A DNA stretch of 62,373 bases. It comes from Gemmatimonadota bacterium. GTDB taxonomy: Bacteria; Gemmatimonadota; Gemmatimonadetes; Longimicrobiales; Gaopeijiaceae. Position 1 is the first letter of the stretch. Each line of letters starts with the position of its first letter. The DNA lies in NCBI GenBank assembly GCA_027623325.1, contig JAQBXY010000020.1, positions 1 to 62,373 of the forward strand. The letters run 5' to 3'. The notes under the pieces were generated by a model, which did not search any database, was not told the DNA's origin, and was given only the letters and a program-made list of their open reading frames with translations. A program made the position numbers and the translations under genes. Below, piece by piece: positions 34,627-43,476 of this stretch.

Positions 34627-35361
34627 ATGCCCGACACTGCAGCCCCGCTCGACATTCTGGCCATCATGGCCCACCCGGACGACGCCGAACTGCTGTGCGG
34701 CGGCGCGCTGATCAAGAGCGCGGGGCGAGGAAGGCGCGTCGGCGTCCTGGACCTGACCGCAGGCGAAATGGGGAGTTCCGGATCGGTCGCCACACGGTCG
34801 CGTGAGGCCACGGCGTCGGCAGCACAGATGGGTCTCGTACACCGCCGATGCGCGGGCCTCCCCGATTCAGCCTTGGAGAACGACTCCGGGTCCCGGAGGA
34901 TCGTCGCCGAACACATCCGTGCGCTCCGGCCCGACATCGTCATCACGCACTGGCGGGTCGGCCGGCATCGTGATCACCGCGTGGCATCGGAGTTGGTGCG
35001 TGACGCGTGTTTCCTCAGCGGTCTCCACAAGCTCGATGTGGCCGGCGAGCCGTTCCGGCCCAACAAGCTGGTGTACGCCACCGCCTTCCGAGAGGATGCG
35101 GGCCCGCCTGACTTCGTGATCGACATCACCGAACAGCTAGAGCGAAAGCTCGACGTCATCTCGCTCTATGCGTCGCAGTTCGACGGCGTCCGCCAGGCAG
35201 GCGAGGTCTACCCTGGGGGAGATCGTCCGCTGCTCGAGCAAATCCGAGTGCAAATGGCACACTACGGCTCTCTGATTCGCGTCCGGTACGGCGAGCCGTT
35301 TCGCGTGGACGAGGCCCTGGAGGTGGACGAATTGTCGTCGCTCGGAGTCTCGACGTTCTAG
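34627..35361 (+). CDS. bshB1: BshB1-type PIG-L deacetylase (bacillithiol synthesis)
   Basis: Zinc-dependent GlcNAc-malate deacetylase of 244 residues. The metal-site motif is AHPDDAELLCGG, followed by DLTAGEMGSSGS with REATASAA and the RHRDHRVASELVRDACFLSGL block. The C-terminal FVIDITEQLERKLDVISLYASQF is characteristic of BshB1. The usual GTRGT appears as GSSGS and HPDH as HRDH. This supports bacillithiol as the low-molecular-weight thiol, although bshA and bshC are not in the window. It starts 3 nt after the second permease stop. Confidence 0.85.
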   Translation: MPDTAAPLDILAIMAHPDDAELLCGGALIKSAGRGRRVGVLDLTAGEMGSSGSVATRSREATASAAQMGLVHRRCAGLPDSALENDSGSRRIVAEHIRALRPDIVITHWRVGRHRDHRVASELVRDACFLSGLHKLDVAGEPFRPNKLVYATAFREDAGPPDFVIDITEQLERKLDVISLYASQFDGVRQAGEVYPGGDRPLLEQIRVQMAHYGSLIRVRYGEPFRVDEALEVDELSSLGVSTF

Positions 35362-35396
35362 CAGCTCGTTTCGGCCCGCTCAGGCCGAGGGGCGCG

Positions 35397-35738
35397 CTAC
35401 TGCACCCCGCACGACACTTCCAACAGGACGCGTCTCCACGAGGGCACCTCGGCTCCTCGCACCTTGAGCAGGCGGGCTCGCGCGATCCCACCGTGGGCGA
35501 GCCAAGGCCAGAGCCAGTGAGCAATGTCGGGCGGGAGATGACCGATGGGCTCGCCCGACTCCAGATGGACCCATACCTCGGGTGCCTCCTGAACCGGTGG
35601 GTCCGGCACGAGCCGTAGCGGATCACCGGCGGCCAGCCCATCGACGTACCGATCCCTTCCCGCAAACACGATGCCGTGGACCGTCGAACGAAAGCGCTTG
35701 GGTTGTCCTTCCGGAAAGGGCGGAGATGGACGGGTCAT
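35397..35738 (-). CDS. Stand-alone HIRAN-domain-like protein
   Basis: Protein of 113 residues that looks like a single HIRAN domain: VHGIVFAGRDRYVDGLAAGD, LRLVPDPPVQEAPEVWVHL and GEPIGHLPPDIAHWLWPWL match the domain pattern (Gxx..Y...l..Gd.l.L..eP.N....v.V....g..iGylp...a..l). HIRAN domains bind 3' single-stranded DNA ends in HLTF and appear alone in many bacteria with unknown role. Transcribed alone, convergent with bshB1 and divergent from the cysteine desulfurase gene. Confidence 0.68.
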   Translation of the reverse strand: MTRPSPPFPEGQPKRFRSTVHGIVFAGRDRYVDGLAAGDPLRLVPDPPVQEAPEVWVHLESGEPIGHLPPDIAHWLWPWLAHGGIARARLLKVRGAEVPSWRRVLLEVSCGVQ

Positions 35739-35838
35739 CAGCTTCGCTCACATATGTGATCGGTAGGGCGACACGCTCTGGCGGGTTAACTTATCGGCCC
35801 CCTCTCCCCGAGCAACCTGACGGAGCGCCATTCTGGGC

Positions 35839-37005
35839 ATGAGCGCAGTCTATCTGGATCACGCCGCGACGACCCCGGTGCGACCCGAGGTCGTGGAGGC
35901 CATGGAGCCGTTCGCCACCGCGAACTTCGGAAACCCTTCCAGCCTCCACCGCTGGGGCCAGGCGGCAGCGGCAGCGCTGGAAGATGCCCGCGCGGAGATC
36001 GCGACGGCGCTTGGAGCCAAGGCTTCGGAAGTCCACTTCGTCCGCGGCGGTACCGAGTCCGACAACCTAGCGATCCTCGGATCCTGCCGGGCGCTAGCGC
36101 GGCCCGGCGTCGTTCCCACCGTGGCGTTGAGCGCGATCGAACACAGCGCCGTACTGGAAGCGGGGCGCCATCTGGAGAAGGGGGGCGAGGCGAGGCTCGT
36201 CGTATTGCCGGTGTCCCTGGAGGGGCAAATCTTGAGCGGTCCGCTGGAAAGCGCTCTCTCCGCGAGCCCGAGTCTCGTTTCAGTGATGTGGGTCAACAAT
36301 GAGACCGGCATGGTCCTCCCGGTATCCGAGGTGACGACTGCCGCGGCGGCCCACGGTGCGACGGTGCATTCCGACGCCTCTCAGGCTATCGGCAAGGTGC
36401 CCGTCCATCTCGGCAAGGTTCCGGTCCATTTGTTGACCGCCACGGGTCACAAGATCAGCGGGCCGAAGGGCATGGGCATTCTGTTCGTGCGCCGAGGAAC
36501 CAAGATCCGCCCACTCATCCACGGCGGCGGGCAGGAACGCGGCATGCGGCCGGGCACCCAGGACGTCGCCGGTGCGGTGGGCCTCGCGACCGCTATCCGA
36601 CTCGCGGTATCCGAGCAAGAAGAGGAAGCGGCGCGCCTCGGAGGGTTGCGAGACGTGTTCGAACATGGACTGCTCCGAGAACTCCCCGACGTCCGAATCA
36701 ATGCTTCGCCGGCTCCACGGGCCCCACACGTTTCGAGCATAGGAGTCCCTGGACTCTCCGATGGGGACGCACTGCTCATGGCGCTCGACCTCGGCGGCGT
36801 GGCCGTGTCGGGTGGGTCGGCATGTATGAGCGGCGCCGGCCATGGGAGCCACGTGATCGCGGCGCTCTATGGCGACGATGACCCCATGGCGAACGTCCGG
36901 TTTTCGTTCGGCCACACCACCCGGGAGTCGGACATTGACCTGGCGATTGCGGTAACCGCCGGGGTGGTCCGTCGCCTGCGGGGCGAAGGAATGTACCGCG
37001 CATGA
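35839..37005 (+). CDS. Cysteine desulfurase (NifS/IscS family)
   Basis: PLP enzyme of 388 residues releasing sulfur from cysteine as an enzyme persulfide. It begins YLDHAATTPVRPEV, has the PLP-contacting VMWVNNETG and HSDASQAIG, the Schiff-base lysine in TGHKISGPKG and the persulfide cysteine in GGSACMSGAG. It overlaps the next gene, mnmA, by 4 nt (ATGA), so its likely job is sulfur delivery for tRNA 2-thiouridine. No iscU or iscA is nearby. Confidence 0.93.
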   Translation: MSAVYLDHAATTPVRPEVVEAMEPFATANFGNPSSLHRWGQAAAAALEDARAEIATALGAKASEVHFVRGGTESDNLAILGSCRALARPGVVPTVALSAIEHSAVLEAGRHLEKGGEARLVVLPVSLEGQILSGPLESALSASPSLVSVMWVNNETGMVLPVSEVTTAAAAHGATVHSDASQAIGKVPVHLGKVPVHLLTATGHKISGPKGMGILFVRRGTKIRPLIHGGGQERGMRPGTQDVAGAVGLATAIRLAVSEQEEEAARLGGLRDVFEHGLLRELPDVRINASPAPRAPHVSSIGVPGLSDGDALLMALDLGGVAVSGGSACMSGAGHGSHVIAALYGDDDPMANVRFSFGHTTRESDIDLAIAVTAGVVRRLRGEGMYRA

Positions 37006-38117
37006 GTCGTGTCCTGGTCGCCATGTCTGGGGGCGTCGATTCCTCGGTCGCCGCCGCGCTCCTCGTCGACGCCGGCCACGATGTGGTCGGCGTCACGATG
37101 AAGACATTCTGTTATTCCGACACTTCCGGGCACGGCAAGACGTGCTGTGGTCTCGACGGGATCAGCGACGCAAAGAGGGTCGCCGCCGCGCTCGGAATCC
37201 TCCATTACGTGTTCGACGTGGAAGAGGACTTCACCCGGGATGTGATCGACGATTTCGTCAGTGAATACGCACGAGGTCGAACGCCGAACCCGTGTGTGCG
37301 GTGCAACAGCAACACGAAGTTTCCCGACCTGCTCGCTCGCGGGAAAGCCCTCGAATGCGATCGGATCGCGACGGGCCACTACGTACGCGTCGAGCACACC
37401 GAAACAGGTTCGTTTCTGAGTCGCGGAACGGATACCTCGAAGGATCAGTCGTACTTCCTCTGGGGACTTCCCCCGTCGATCCTGCCCCAACTGCTCTTCC
37501 CGCTGGGTGAGCTCAACAAGCCTGAGGTGCGCTCCCGCGCCCGGGCCCTCGAACTGGCCACAGCCGACAAGCCCGAGTCTCAGGAGATTTGTTTCGTGCC
37601 GTCCGGCGACTACCGCGATCTGCTCAAGCGGCGCTTGGGCCCGATTCACCCCGCACTGGAAGCTGGCCCTCTGGTGCGGCGAGATGGTCGGATCGTTGGC
37701 GAACACAGCGGCTTCGCTGGCTTCACAGTCGGGCAGCGCAAAGGCCTGGGCGGAGGCTTCTCCGAACCCATGTTCGTACTCGAAATCCGGCCGGACACGC
37801 GGGAAGTGGTGGTCGGGACCCAGGAAGAAACCTTCTTGGATCGTGTGGTGGTGGCTGACCTCAACTGGTTGACCGATGCCCCCGCGCCCGAATCCTCCGT
37901 TCGTGTCCAGCTTCGGTACCGGTCACCGGCGGTGGAAGCCACCGTCACGGCCGCCGGAGGCCGCCTGACGCTCCAACTCGCTGAACCGCAGGCCGCAGTA
38001 ACTCCTGGCCAGTCCGCAGTCGTGTTCGATGGAGATCGCGTACTCGGGGGCGGTCGGATCGAAAGCGCGGGATCACTCGCTCCGACCAGCGGCGTGCCGA
38101 GTCCCCCTAGTGCTTGA
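37002..38117 (+). CDS. mnmA: tRNA-specific 2-thiouridylase
   Basis: ATP-dependent enzyme that thiolates U34 of tRNA Lys, Glu and Gln. The 371-residue protein has the PP-loop SGGVDSS (residues 9-15), the first catalytic cysteine in NPCVRC (Cys98), the second in ESQEICF (Cys197), and the C-terminal beta-barrel with GQRKGLG. It is coupled to the upstream cysteine desulfurase. Its 3' end overlaps the 3' end of dnaJ on the other strand by 11 bp. Confidence 0.95.
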   Translation: MSRVLVAMSGGVDSSVAAALLVDAGHDVVGVTMKTFCYSDTSGHGKTCCGLDGISDAKRVAAALGILHYVFDVEEDFTRDVIDDFVSEYARGRTPNPCVRCNSNTKFPDLLARGKALECDRIATGHYVRVEHTETGSFLSRGTDTSKDQSYFLWGLPPSILPQLLFPLGELNKPEVRSRARALELATADKPESQEICFVPSGDYRDLLKRRLGPIHPALEAGPLVRRDGRIVGEHSGFAGFTVGQRKGLGGGFSEPMFVLEIRPDTREVVVGTQEETFLDRVVVADLNWLTDAPAPESSVRVQLRYRSPAVEATVTAAGGRLTLQLAEPQAAVTPGQSAVVFDGDRVLGGGRIESAGSLAPTSGVPSPPSA

Positions 38118-39249
38118 GGCCTGTCGCGTCCGCAAACTCCTCCATCGCACGCCGTTCGTCGTCGGATAACTTCTCGGGAACGGACACCACCACCTCGACA
38201 TACTGGTCTCCGACCCGGTCACCCTTATCGACCCCCTGGCCCCGCACTCGGAATTTCGTCCCCGACTGGGTGCCTTTCGGGATGTTCAGTACAACTTTCT
38301 TCCCAGAAATCGTGCTGACACGAATCTTCGATCCCAACGTCGCTTGCACGATGTTGATCGGGACGCTGACATGAATGTCGAGGCCCTCGCGCTTGAAGAA
38401 GCGATGGGGCAGGACCTTGAAGCTGATGATCAGGTCTCCCGCCGGCCCCCCATTCTTTCCTCTCTCGCCCTGTCCGGACAAGCGCACCTTCGAGCCCGTC
38501 TCCACGCCGGGATTCACCGCGATCTGAATCTTGCGCTGCTGGCGTACCGCGCCGCGCCCGGCGCACGATGGGCACGCAACCTCGGGGATCTTCCCCCGAC
38601 CGAAACAGGCCGGACAGGGACGATTCACAGCGAAGCCGCCTTGTCCGAACGAGACGTTGCCCGTGGCCCGACACTCTTCGCACGCTCGGACCGCCGCGCC
38701 GGGCTTCCCACCATCCCCGCCACACGTGGTGCAGTCCTCCGTGATGGAGACATCAACGGAAATCTTTCCGCCCCCGACGCCCGTCAGGAAGGGGATCTCA
38801 ACCACGTATTCTACGTTCGCGCCCTTCTGCTTTCCCGATTTCGGCTTGCCCCCCCCAACTCCCGGTCCGTCCGGTCCTTTCTTGCCGAGATCGAACAGCG
38901 AGCTGAAGAGGTCCGAGATATTCCCGAAGCCGCCCTGGAGGTCGTCGAACGTAAAGCCCGGATCCGCACCCGGCCCACCGCGGGGCGGTGGGGCTCCGCC
39001 ACGGCCGCCCCCGAATCCGAGTGACCCCATACGCCGCATCTGGTCGTATTGCTTCCGCTTCTTGGGATCGCTAAGCACGGCATACGCCGAACCGATCTCC
39101 TTGAAACGCTCTGCTGCCTTGGGATTACCCTGATTCGCATCGGGGTGGTGTGCCTTGGCAAGCTTCCGATACGCCTTCTTGATCTCACCTGGGTCGGCTT
39201 TCTCGCCGACGCCGAGGATCTGATAGAAGTCCTTCCCCGCCCCAGCCAT
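38107..39249 (-). CDS. dnaJ: Molecular chaperone DnaJ
   Basis: Class A Hsp40 co-chaperone of 380 residues. The J domain has HPD at residues 35-37. A Gly/Pro-rich linker follows (about 73-140), then four zinc-finger repeats (CTTCGGDG, CEECRATG, CPACFGRG, CPSCAGRG) and the C-terminal substrate-binding domains. The second repeat departs from C-x-x-C-x-G-x-G because Gly is Ala in CRATG. It starts 4 nt after grpE, and dnaK is not between or beside them. Confidence 0.94.
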   Translation of the reverse strand: MAGAGKDFYQILGVGEKADPGEIKKAYRKLAKAHHPDANQGNPKAAERFKEIGSAYAVLSDPKKRKQYDQMRRMGSLGFGGGRGGAPPPRGGPGADPGFTFDDLQGGFGNISDLFSSLFDLGKKGPDGPGVGGGKPKSGKQKGANVEYVVEIPFLTGVGGGKISVDVSITEDCTTCGGDGGKPGAAVRACEECRATGNVSFGQGGFAVNRPCPACFGRGKIPEVACPSCAGRGAVRQQRKIQIAVNPGVETGSKVRLSGQGERGKNGGPAGDLIISFKVLPHRFFKREGLDIHVSVPINIVQATLGSKIRVSTISGKKVVLNIPKGTQSGTKFRVRGQGVDKGDRVGDQYVEVVVSVPEKLSDDERRAMEEFADATGLKH

Positions 39250-39253
39250 CTCC

Positions 39254-39838
39254 TTAGCCCTTCGTGTACACGCTCACCCGTGCCGGCCGGATGAGAGTGC
39301 CTTTCAAGGAATACCCTTTCTGGAACACCTGTGCGACGTGATCGACCTGATCGTCCGACTCGGCAGGCACGCGCATCATCGCTTCCATCCCGGTGGGATC
39401 GAACATCTGACCGGCGGGGTCGATCATCTCCACGTTGGAATCGCCAAGTGCGCGGACGAACTTCCGCTCTACCAGGTCGATTCCTTCCATGATCGCCTCG
39501 ACGGTCGCGTTCGTGAGGTCGAGTTCCGCCACCCGGTGCAGGTCGTCCAAGAGATCGACGAACTTCTCGACAAGATCCGCTTGTGCGCGGGCCCAAGCAC
39601 TCAGTCGCTCCTGTTCTGTCCGGCGGCGATAGTTGTTGAACTCGGCGACCAGACGGAGGTGGCGATCGTTGAGTGCTTCGAATTCGTCCTGAGTCGAGCC
39701 GCCGACTCCCTCCGATTCCGCGTCGGGAGCGTCGTCGTCGATCTCCTGTTCAGCTTCAGGGGCGTCCGCCTCGTCGGACGCGGGAGCGTCCACTTCCACA
39801 ACCTCAGGCTCGAGTTCACTGGCGTCGTTGTTCGTCAC
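39254..39838 (-). CDS. grpE: Nucleotide exchange factor GrpE
   Basis: DnaK nucleotide exchange factor of 194 residues. A very acidic N-terminal 55 residues precede the long coiled coil (FEALNDRHLRLVAEFNNYRRRTEQE) and the C-terminal beta-wing, with MIDPAGQMFDPTGMEAM-type motif and QKGYSLKGTLIRPARVSV. I looked for a CIRCE operator in the 90 nt upstream and saw none. Confidence 0.94.
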   Translation of the reverse strand: MTNNDASELEPEVVEVDAPASDEADAPEAEQEIDDDAPDAESEGVGGSTQDEFEALNDRHLRLVAEFNNYRRRTEQERLSAWARAQADLVEKFVDLLDDLHRVAELDLTNATVEAIMEGIDLVERKFVRALGDSNVEMIDPAGQMFDPTGMEAMMRVPAESDDQVDHVAQVFQKGYSLKGTLIRPARVSVYTKG

Positions 39839-39928
39839 GGGGATTCAGACTAGAGGGGCGTGGTGATCCTTATCCCAACGATCTCGGTGACCGCGGAACG
39901 TACAACATACAACGGAGTCCCCTGGGGT

Positions 39929-41137
39929 TCAGCCCCGAGAGGCTCGCGCGACCAACCTCCGGTGCAACTGGGCGAGGGCACCCTGAGCGGCGCGTTCCCG
40001 CACCGCCTCCCGATCCCCTTCGAATCGGTGGAGCTCGGCGTGAACCGATCCGTCCATCATGACACCGATCCAGACCGTGCCGACCGGCTTCTCATCGCTC
40101 CCGCCGCCAGGCCCCGCCACCCCGGTCACTCCGACGCCGATGTCCGCGTGCATTCGTCCGGCGATCCCAACCGCGAGTTGGCGAGCGACGATTTCGGAAA
40201 CTGCACCGCTCCGATCGAGGTCCGAGGCGACGACCCCCACCTGGTGGACTTTTACGTCGTTCGAATACGCCACGACTCCGCCCAGGAATACGCGCGAGGC
40301 GCCCGGGCGATCGGTGAGGCGTTTGGCGAGCAGGCCTCCGGTACAACTCTCGGCCACGGCGATCGTCAGCCCTGCTCTTCTGAGGGCCTCCGTGACGGCG
40401 TCGGCCAAGTCGCCGGTTTGGGCCTGGAAGCTCCACGGGCCCAGCACCGAGGCCAACTCTTGAATCAGGCGATCGAACCTCTGCCCGGCCTCCCCTGCAC
40501 TTCCACCCTCGATCGTGAAGCGTAGATCCACGCCGATGATGTCCGGAAGGTATGCGAGCGTAATCCCATCGGTGGTCACGCTGTCGAGGGCATCCAGCTT
40601 GGCGTCGATGAGCTGCGCCAGGGCGGGCTCCGGGAGTCCCGTCGTGTGGACAAGGCGATGATGGATTCCCGTGTCCCCCTCTCTGCCTGTGAAATCGTTC
40701 AGTAACTCCTGAACCTCACCGCGGAAGATCGACTCGAGCTCGCGCGGCACTCCCGGCAAGAGGATGACGACCGCGCCCCCATGAGAAAAAGCCACCCCCG
40801 GCGCGGTGCCAAGCGGGTTCTTCAGCAGCCTCGCGCCCTCAGGGACATCGAACCGGCCCTCGCTCACCCACCGGGACACCGCCCGGAGGGTCACGTCGTC
40901 TCGGGTAGGACCGAGTCCTCCCGAAACAAAGACCAGACCCGCAAGGCGCACCGCCGCGTCCGCAGCCTCCTGGATATCGGCCTCGACGTCCCGGACCGTG
41001 AATCGACGCACCACCGGGATGCCGCGCGACCCAAGAGCCCGCCCGAGCCACGCCGCGTTCGTGTCGACGGTCTCGCCATGCAGCAATTCATCGCCCACGG
41101 AGATGATCACGGCTGAGGTGGACGGGCGAGGCGACAC
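39929..41137 (-). CDS. cinA: CinA family protein (NMN deamidase / competence-damage)
   Basis: Two-domain protein of 402 residues. The N-terminal MoaB-like COG1058 domain starts VIISVGDELLHGETVDTNAAWL with FVSGGLGPTRDDVT. The C-terminal CinA domain has VAVAESCTGGLLAKRL-like (IAVAESCTGG) and GVTGVAGPGGGSDEKPVGTVWIG. The C-terminal domain is an NMN deamidase in pyridine nucleotide salvage, and the N-terminal domain acts as an ADP-ribose pyrophosphatase in some species. It lies between pgsA (12 nt upstream) and grpE. Confidence 0.93.
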   Translation of the reverse strand: MSPRPSTSAVIISVGDELLHGETVDTNAAWLGRALGSRGIPVVRRFTVRDVEADIQEAADAAVRLAGLVFVSGGLGPTRDDVTLRAVSRWVSEGRFDVPEGARLLKNPLGTAPGVAFSHGGAVVILLPGVPRELESIFRGEVQELLNDFTGREGDTGIHHRLVHTTGLPEPALAQLIDAKLDALDSVTTDGITLAYLPDIIGVDLRFTIEGGSAGEAGQRFDRLIQELASVLGPWSFQAQTGDLADAVTEALRRAGLTIAVAESCTGGLLAKRLTDRPGASRVFLGGVVAYSNDVKVHQVGVVASDLDRSGAVSEIVARQLAVGIAGRMHADIGVGVTGVAGPGGGSDEKPVGTVWIGVMMDGSVHAELHRFEGDREAVRERAAQGALAQLHRRLVARASRG

Positions 41138-41149
41138 GGGGCGGGCCGG

Positions 41150-41794
41150 CTAGTCCCGGATGCCTACCAGCGTACGGTAGGACCAGAGGTAGTCGAGCAT
41201 CGAATACACCGTAAGAACAACTGCCGTCGCGAGGGTGATCAGAACGAAGCCCGCGAGTCCCTGGGAGAAGAACGTCCATGGGCCGTTCGACCACGCGCGC
41301 TGCTCAGCCACTTCGAGAAGCGGATACCAGAGCAGCAGGGCCCCGATGAAGAGCATCTGGAATAACGTCTTGCGCTTCCCCGCCCAGCCGGCGGCGATGA
41401 CCACGCCCTTCCGAACAGCATAGCTCCGAAAGCCCGTGATGAAGATCTCGCGCCCAAAGATGACTCCGAGAATCCAACCCGGTAGCGGCCCCAAGAACGG
41501 TACCGGGTCGAGCGCCCCCCCCCGGTGAGAAATCACATAGAACGGGATCAGAGTCGCTGCCAGGAGGAGCTTGTCCGCGACGGGATCGAGCAGCTTCCCC
41601 ATGTCCGTGATCAGATCATAGCGACGGGCGAGGTAGCCGTCCCAGACATCGGAGAGCGCCGCGACGACAAAAAGTGCGAAGGCCCAAAAACGAGCGCCGA
41701 GGTCCGGGGATATCGCGAGCCAGAAGATCAGCGGGCACGCGCTGATACGCGTGACGGTAATGACGTTCGGGAGATTGAGGCGACTCCCAGTCAC
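41150..41794 (-). CDS. pgsA: CDP-diacylglycerol-glycerol-3-phosphate 3-phosphatidyltransferase
   Basis: Inner-membrane CDP-alcohol phosphatidyltransferase of 214 residues with five or six membrane segments. The diagnostic motif DxxDGxxAR...GxxxDxxxD is present as DVWDGYLARRYDLITDMGKLLD followed by PVADK. The N-terminal LNLPNVITVTRI is typical of PgsA. It uses the CDP-diacylglycerol made by CdsA to form phosphatidylglycerophosphate. It begins 7 nt after the MglA-like gene. Confidence 0.9.
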   Translation of the reverse strand: MTGSRLNLPNVITVTRISACPLIFWLAISPDLGARFWAFALFVVAALSDVWDGYLARRYDLITDMGKLLDPVADKLLLAATLIPFYVISHRGGALDPVPFLGPLPGWILGVIFGREIFITGFRSYAVRKGVVIAAGWAGKRKTLFQMLFIGALLLWYPLLEVAEQRAWSNGPWTFFSQGLAGFVLITLATAVVLTVYSMLDYLWSYRTLVGIRD

Positions 41795-41801
41795 GGGAAC
41801 C

Positions 41802-42380
41802 TCAGGCGAGCGTTGCGACGACCAGCTTGCTCACACACGAGAGCGTTTCGAAGACCCCCGTGCCATCGACCGCGACGCCCTCGAAGTCCGGCACGCCCAG
41901 CGGATTGATCTGCCCTCGCAGCTCCTCTGGGGACAGGATGTTGGGCATGTCACGCTTGTTGTACTGGATCGCGAACGGGATCGTCGAAAGATCATAACCG
42001 TACGTTTCGAGATTCTCGTACAAGTTGTGCATCGACTCGATGTTGGCTTCGGCTCGGGAAGCCTGGGAGTCTGCGACGAAAATCAGACCGTCGACCCCCT
42101 TCAGAATGAGCCGGCGGCTCGCGTTGTAGCAGACCTGACCGGGGACGGTGTAGAGATGGAAACGCGTCTTGAAGCCCCGCACCTCACCCAGATCGATCGG
42201 CAAGAAATCGAAGAAGAGCGTCCGCTCGGTCTCCGTTGCGAGGGAGATCATCTTCCCCTTCGTGTCCGGATTCACCCGGGAATAGATGTACTCGAGGTTG
42301 GTCGTCTTGCCCCCGAGACCGGTCCCGTAGTACACGATCTTGCAGTTGATCTCACGCGAGGCGTAGTTGATCATCGACAT
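41802..42380 (-). CDS. mglA: MglA-like Ras-superfamily GTPase
   Basis: Small GTPase of 192 residues in the MglA clade. It starts [24 protein letters not shown], with the P-loop at residues 19-27 (GTGLGGKTT). A switch region has [28 protein letters not shown] split over switch I and II, and the guanine-specificity motif is YNKRD. MglA governs polarity and gliding motility in Myxococcus and is found widely in FCB bacteria. No MglB (roadblock) gene is adjacent; the co-directional neighbours are pgsA and cinA. Confidence 0.92.
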   Translation of the reverse strand: MSMINYASREINCKIVYYGTGLGGKTTNLEYIYSRVNPDTKGKMISLATETERTLFFDFLPIDLGEVRGFKTRFHLYTVPGQVCYNASRRLILKGVDGLIFVADSQASRAEANIESMHNLYENLETYGYDLSTIPFAIQYNKRDMPNILSPEELRGQINPLGVPDFEGVAVDGTGVFETLSCVSKLVVATLA

Positions 42381-42550
42381 GGGTCGACGCTACCTCCCCC
42401 GATGTGTGATTCGTGGAGCCACAGAGTCTCCGATCCCTTCCAAAAAGAAGAGGCACGTAAAGCAGACCATCGCACGTACCTCGAGTCGCCCGGGACGGGC
42501 GGCAAGCCATAAACTCGGCACGCCCGCCGCAGCGGGCAAGGCTGCTGCGC

Positions 42551-42871
42551 TCAAGCCGTCTCGGCCCGCGGCTCGATCCCGAGACGGGCGGCGTCGTCGA
42601 GCATGCGGTCTACGATCGCCTGGGCGCGCTCCCTTAGCATCTTCCGTGGCTCCCAAACGATGAAGTCCTGCAGGAGTCGGATCAGGTAGATCGAGGCCGG
42701 CTCCTTACCGATATGACCCAGCGCCGCGAGCCGCTTGAAGGCTCGTGGGCTGAAGAGGTCCCGCTGATGCCGGCTGATCTGTCCACGGATGATCAGGGCC
42801 GCGAGCGCGCCCGCCGCGGCAGCCGCGAGTACCGTGAGTCCCGCCGTTCGTAACCGTCTATTCATGTTCAC
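42551..42871 (-). CDS. Small uncharacterised membrane-anchored protein
   Basis: Family not recognised. The 106-residue protein has one N-terminal membrane helix (AGLTVLAAAAAGALAALII) and a basic, helical soluble part containing RAFKRLAALGHIG and the helices SIYLIRLLQDFIVWEPRKMLRERAQAIVDRML, which look HEAT-like. Its GTG start overlaps the recR stop as GTGA, so it is translated in the dnaX-recR operon. The 170 nt between it and mglA contain no gene I can see. Confidence 0.68.
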   Translation of the reverse strand: MNMNRRLRTAGLTVLAAAAAGALAALIIRGQISRHQRDLFSPRAFKRLAALGHIGKEPASIYLIRLLQDFIVWEPRKMLRERAQAIVDRMLDDAARLGIEPRAETA

Positions 42872-43461
42872 ATTTCCCGGCGCCCGGCCAAAGCCTGGGC
42901 TATCGTCGTCCCATCAACGTATTCGAGATCGCTGCCAACGGGAATTCCTCTCGCCAGACGCGTCACTCGAGGCCCCAGGGGACGGATCTCCTGTTCGAGG
43001 AACACCGACGTGGCTTCGCCCTCGACGCTGGCATTCGTCGCTACGATTACCTCGTGAATCTCCCCTTCCGATTCAACGATCCGTCTCAAGAGCGAGGCGA
43101 AATTGAGCTCTTCCGGACCTACTCCATCGAGCGGAGACAGTCTCCCGCCCAGGACGTGGAAGATTCCCCTGTATTGTCCGGTTCGTTCGATCGCCCCCAC
43201 CTCATAGGCTTCTTCGACCACGCAGAGCATCGATTGGTCCCGCCTCGGGTTCGCACAAATCGAACAGAGTTCGAGCTCGGAGAAGTTCCCGCACACGTCG
43301 CAACGCCGGACCTTCTCGGCCAGGTCCACCAACGATCGGGCTAGCCTCCGGGTGTCGTCCTTCGAGCCCTTCATGAGATGATGCACGAGCCTCAGCGCCG
43401 ACTTCGAGCCGATGCCCGGAAGACGAGAGAACTCATCCGTAAGTCGATCGATCGCCGACAC
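42868..43461 (-). CDS. recR: Recombination mediator RecR
   Basis: DNA repair protein of 197 residues acting with RecF and RecO to load RecA on gapped DNA. It has the helix-hairpin-helix (LPGIGSKSALRL), the four-cysteine zinc finger (CDVCGNFSELELCSIC) and the Toprim domain (MLCVVEEAYEVGAIERTGQYRG). The order dnaX-ybaB-recR is widely conserved. It lies 15 nt after ybaB. Confidence 0.96.
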   Translation of the reverse strand: MSAIDRLTDEFSRLPGIGSKSALRLVHHLMKGSKDDTRRLARSLVDLAEKVRRCDVCGNFSELELCSICANPRRDQSMLCVVEEAYEVGAIERTGQYRGIFHVLGGRLSPLDGVGPEELNFASLLRRIVESEGEIHEVIVATNASVEGEATSVFLEQEIRPLGPRVTRLARGIPVGSDLEYVDGTTIAQALAGRREM

Positions 43462-43476
43462 CTGGATTCCGCCGCG

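Noticed and set aside
33615-34805. 396-codon plus-strand frame inside the second permease and bshB1
   Set aside because: Out-of-frame shadow; the permease and deacetylase frames carry the family motifs.
35366-35390. Short TCGGCC/GGCCGA hairpin between convergent bshB1 and HIRAN-like genes
   Set aside because: Only six base pairs and no T-run; too weak to call a terminator.
36390-36435. Tandem 21-bp near-repeat (GKVPVHL twice) in the cysteine desulfurase
   Set aside because: The protein keeps the same length as relatives through this region, so it is probably a chance similarity of two conserved strands, not a duplication.
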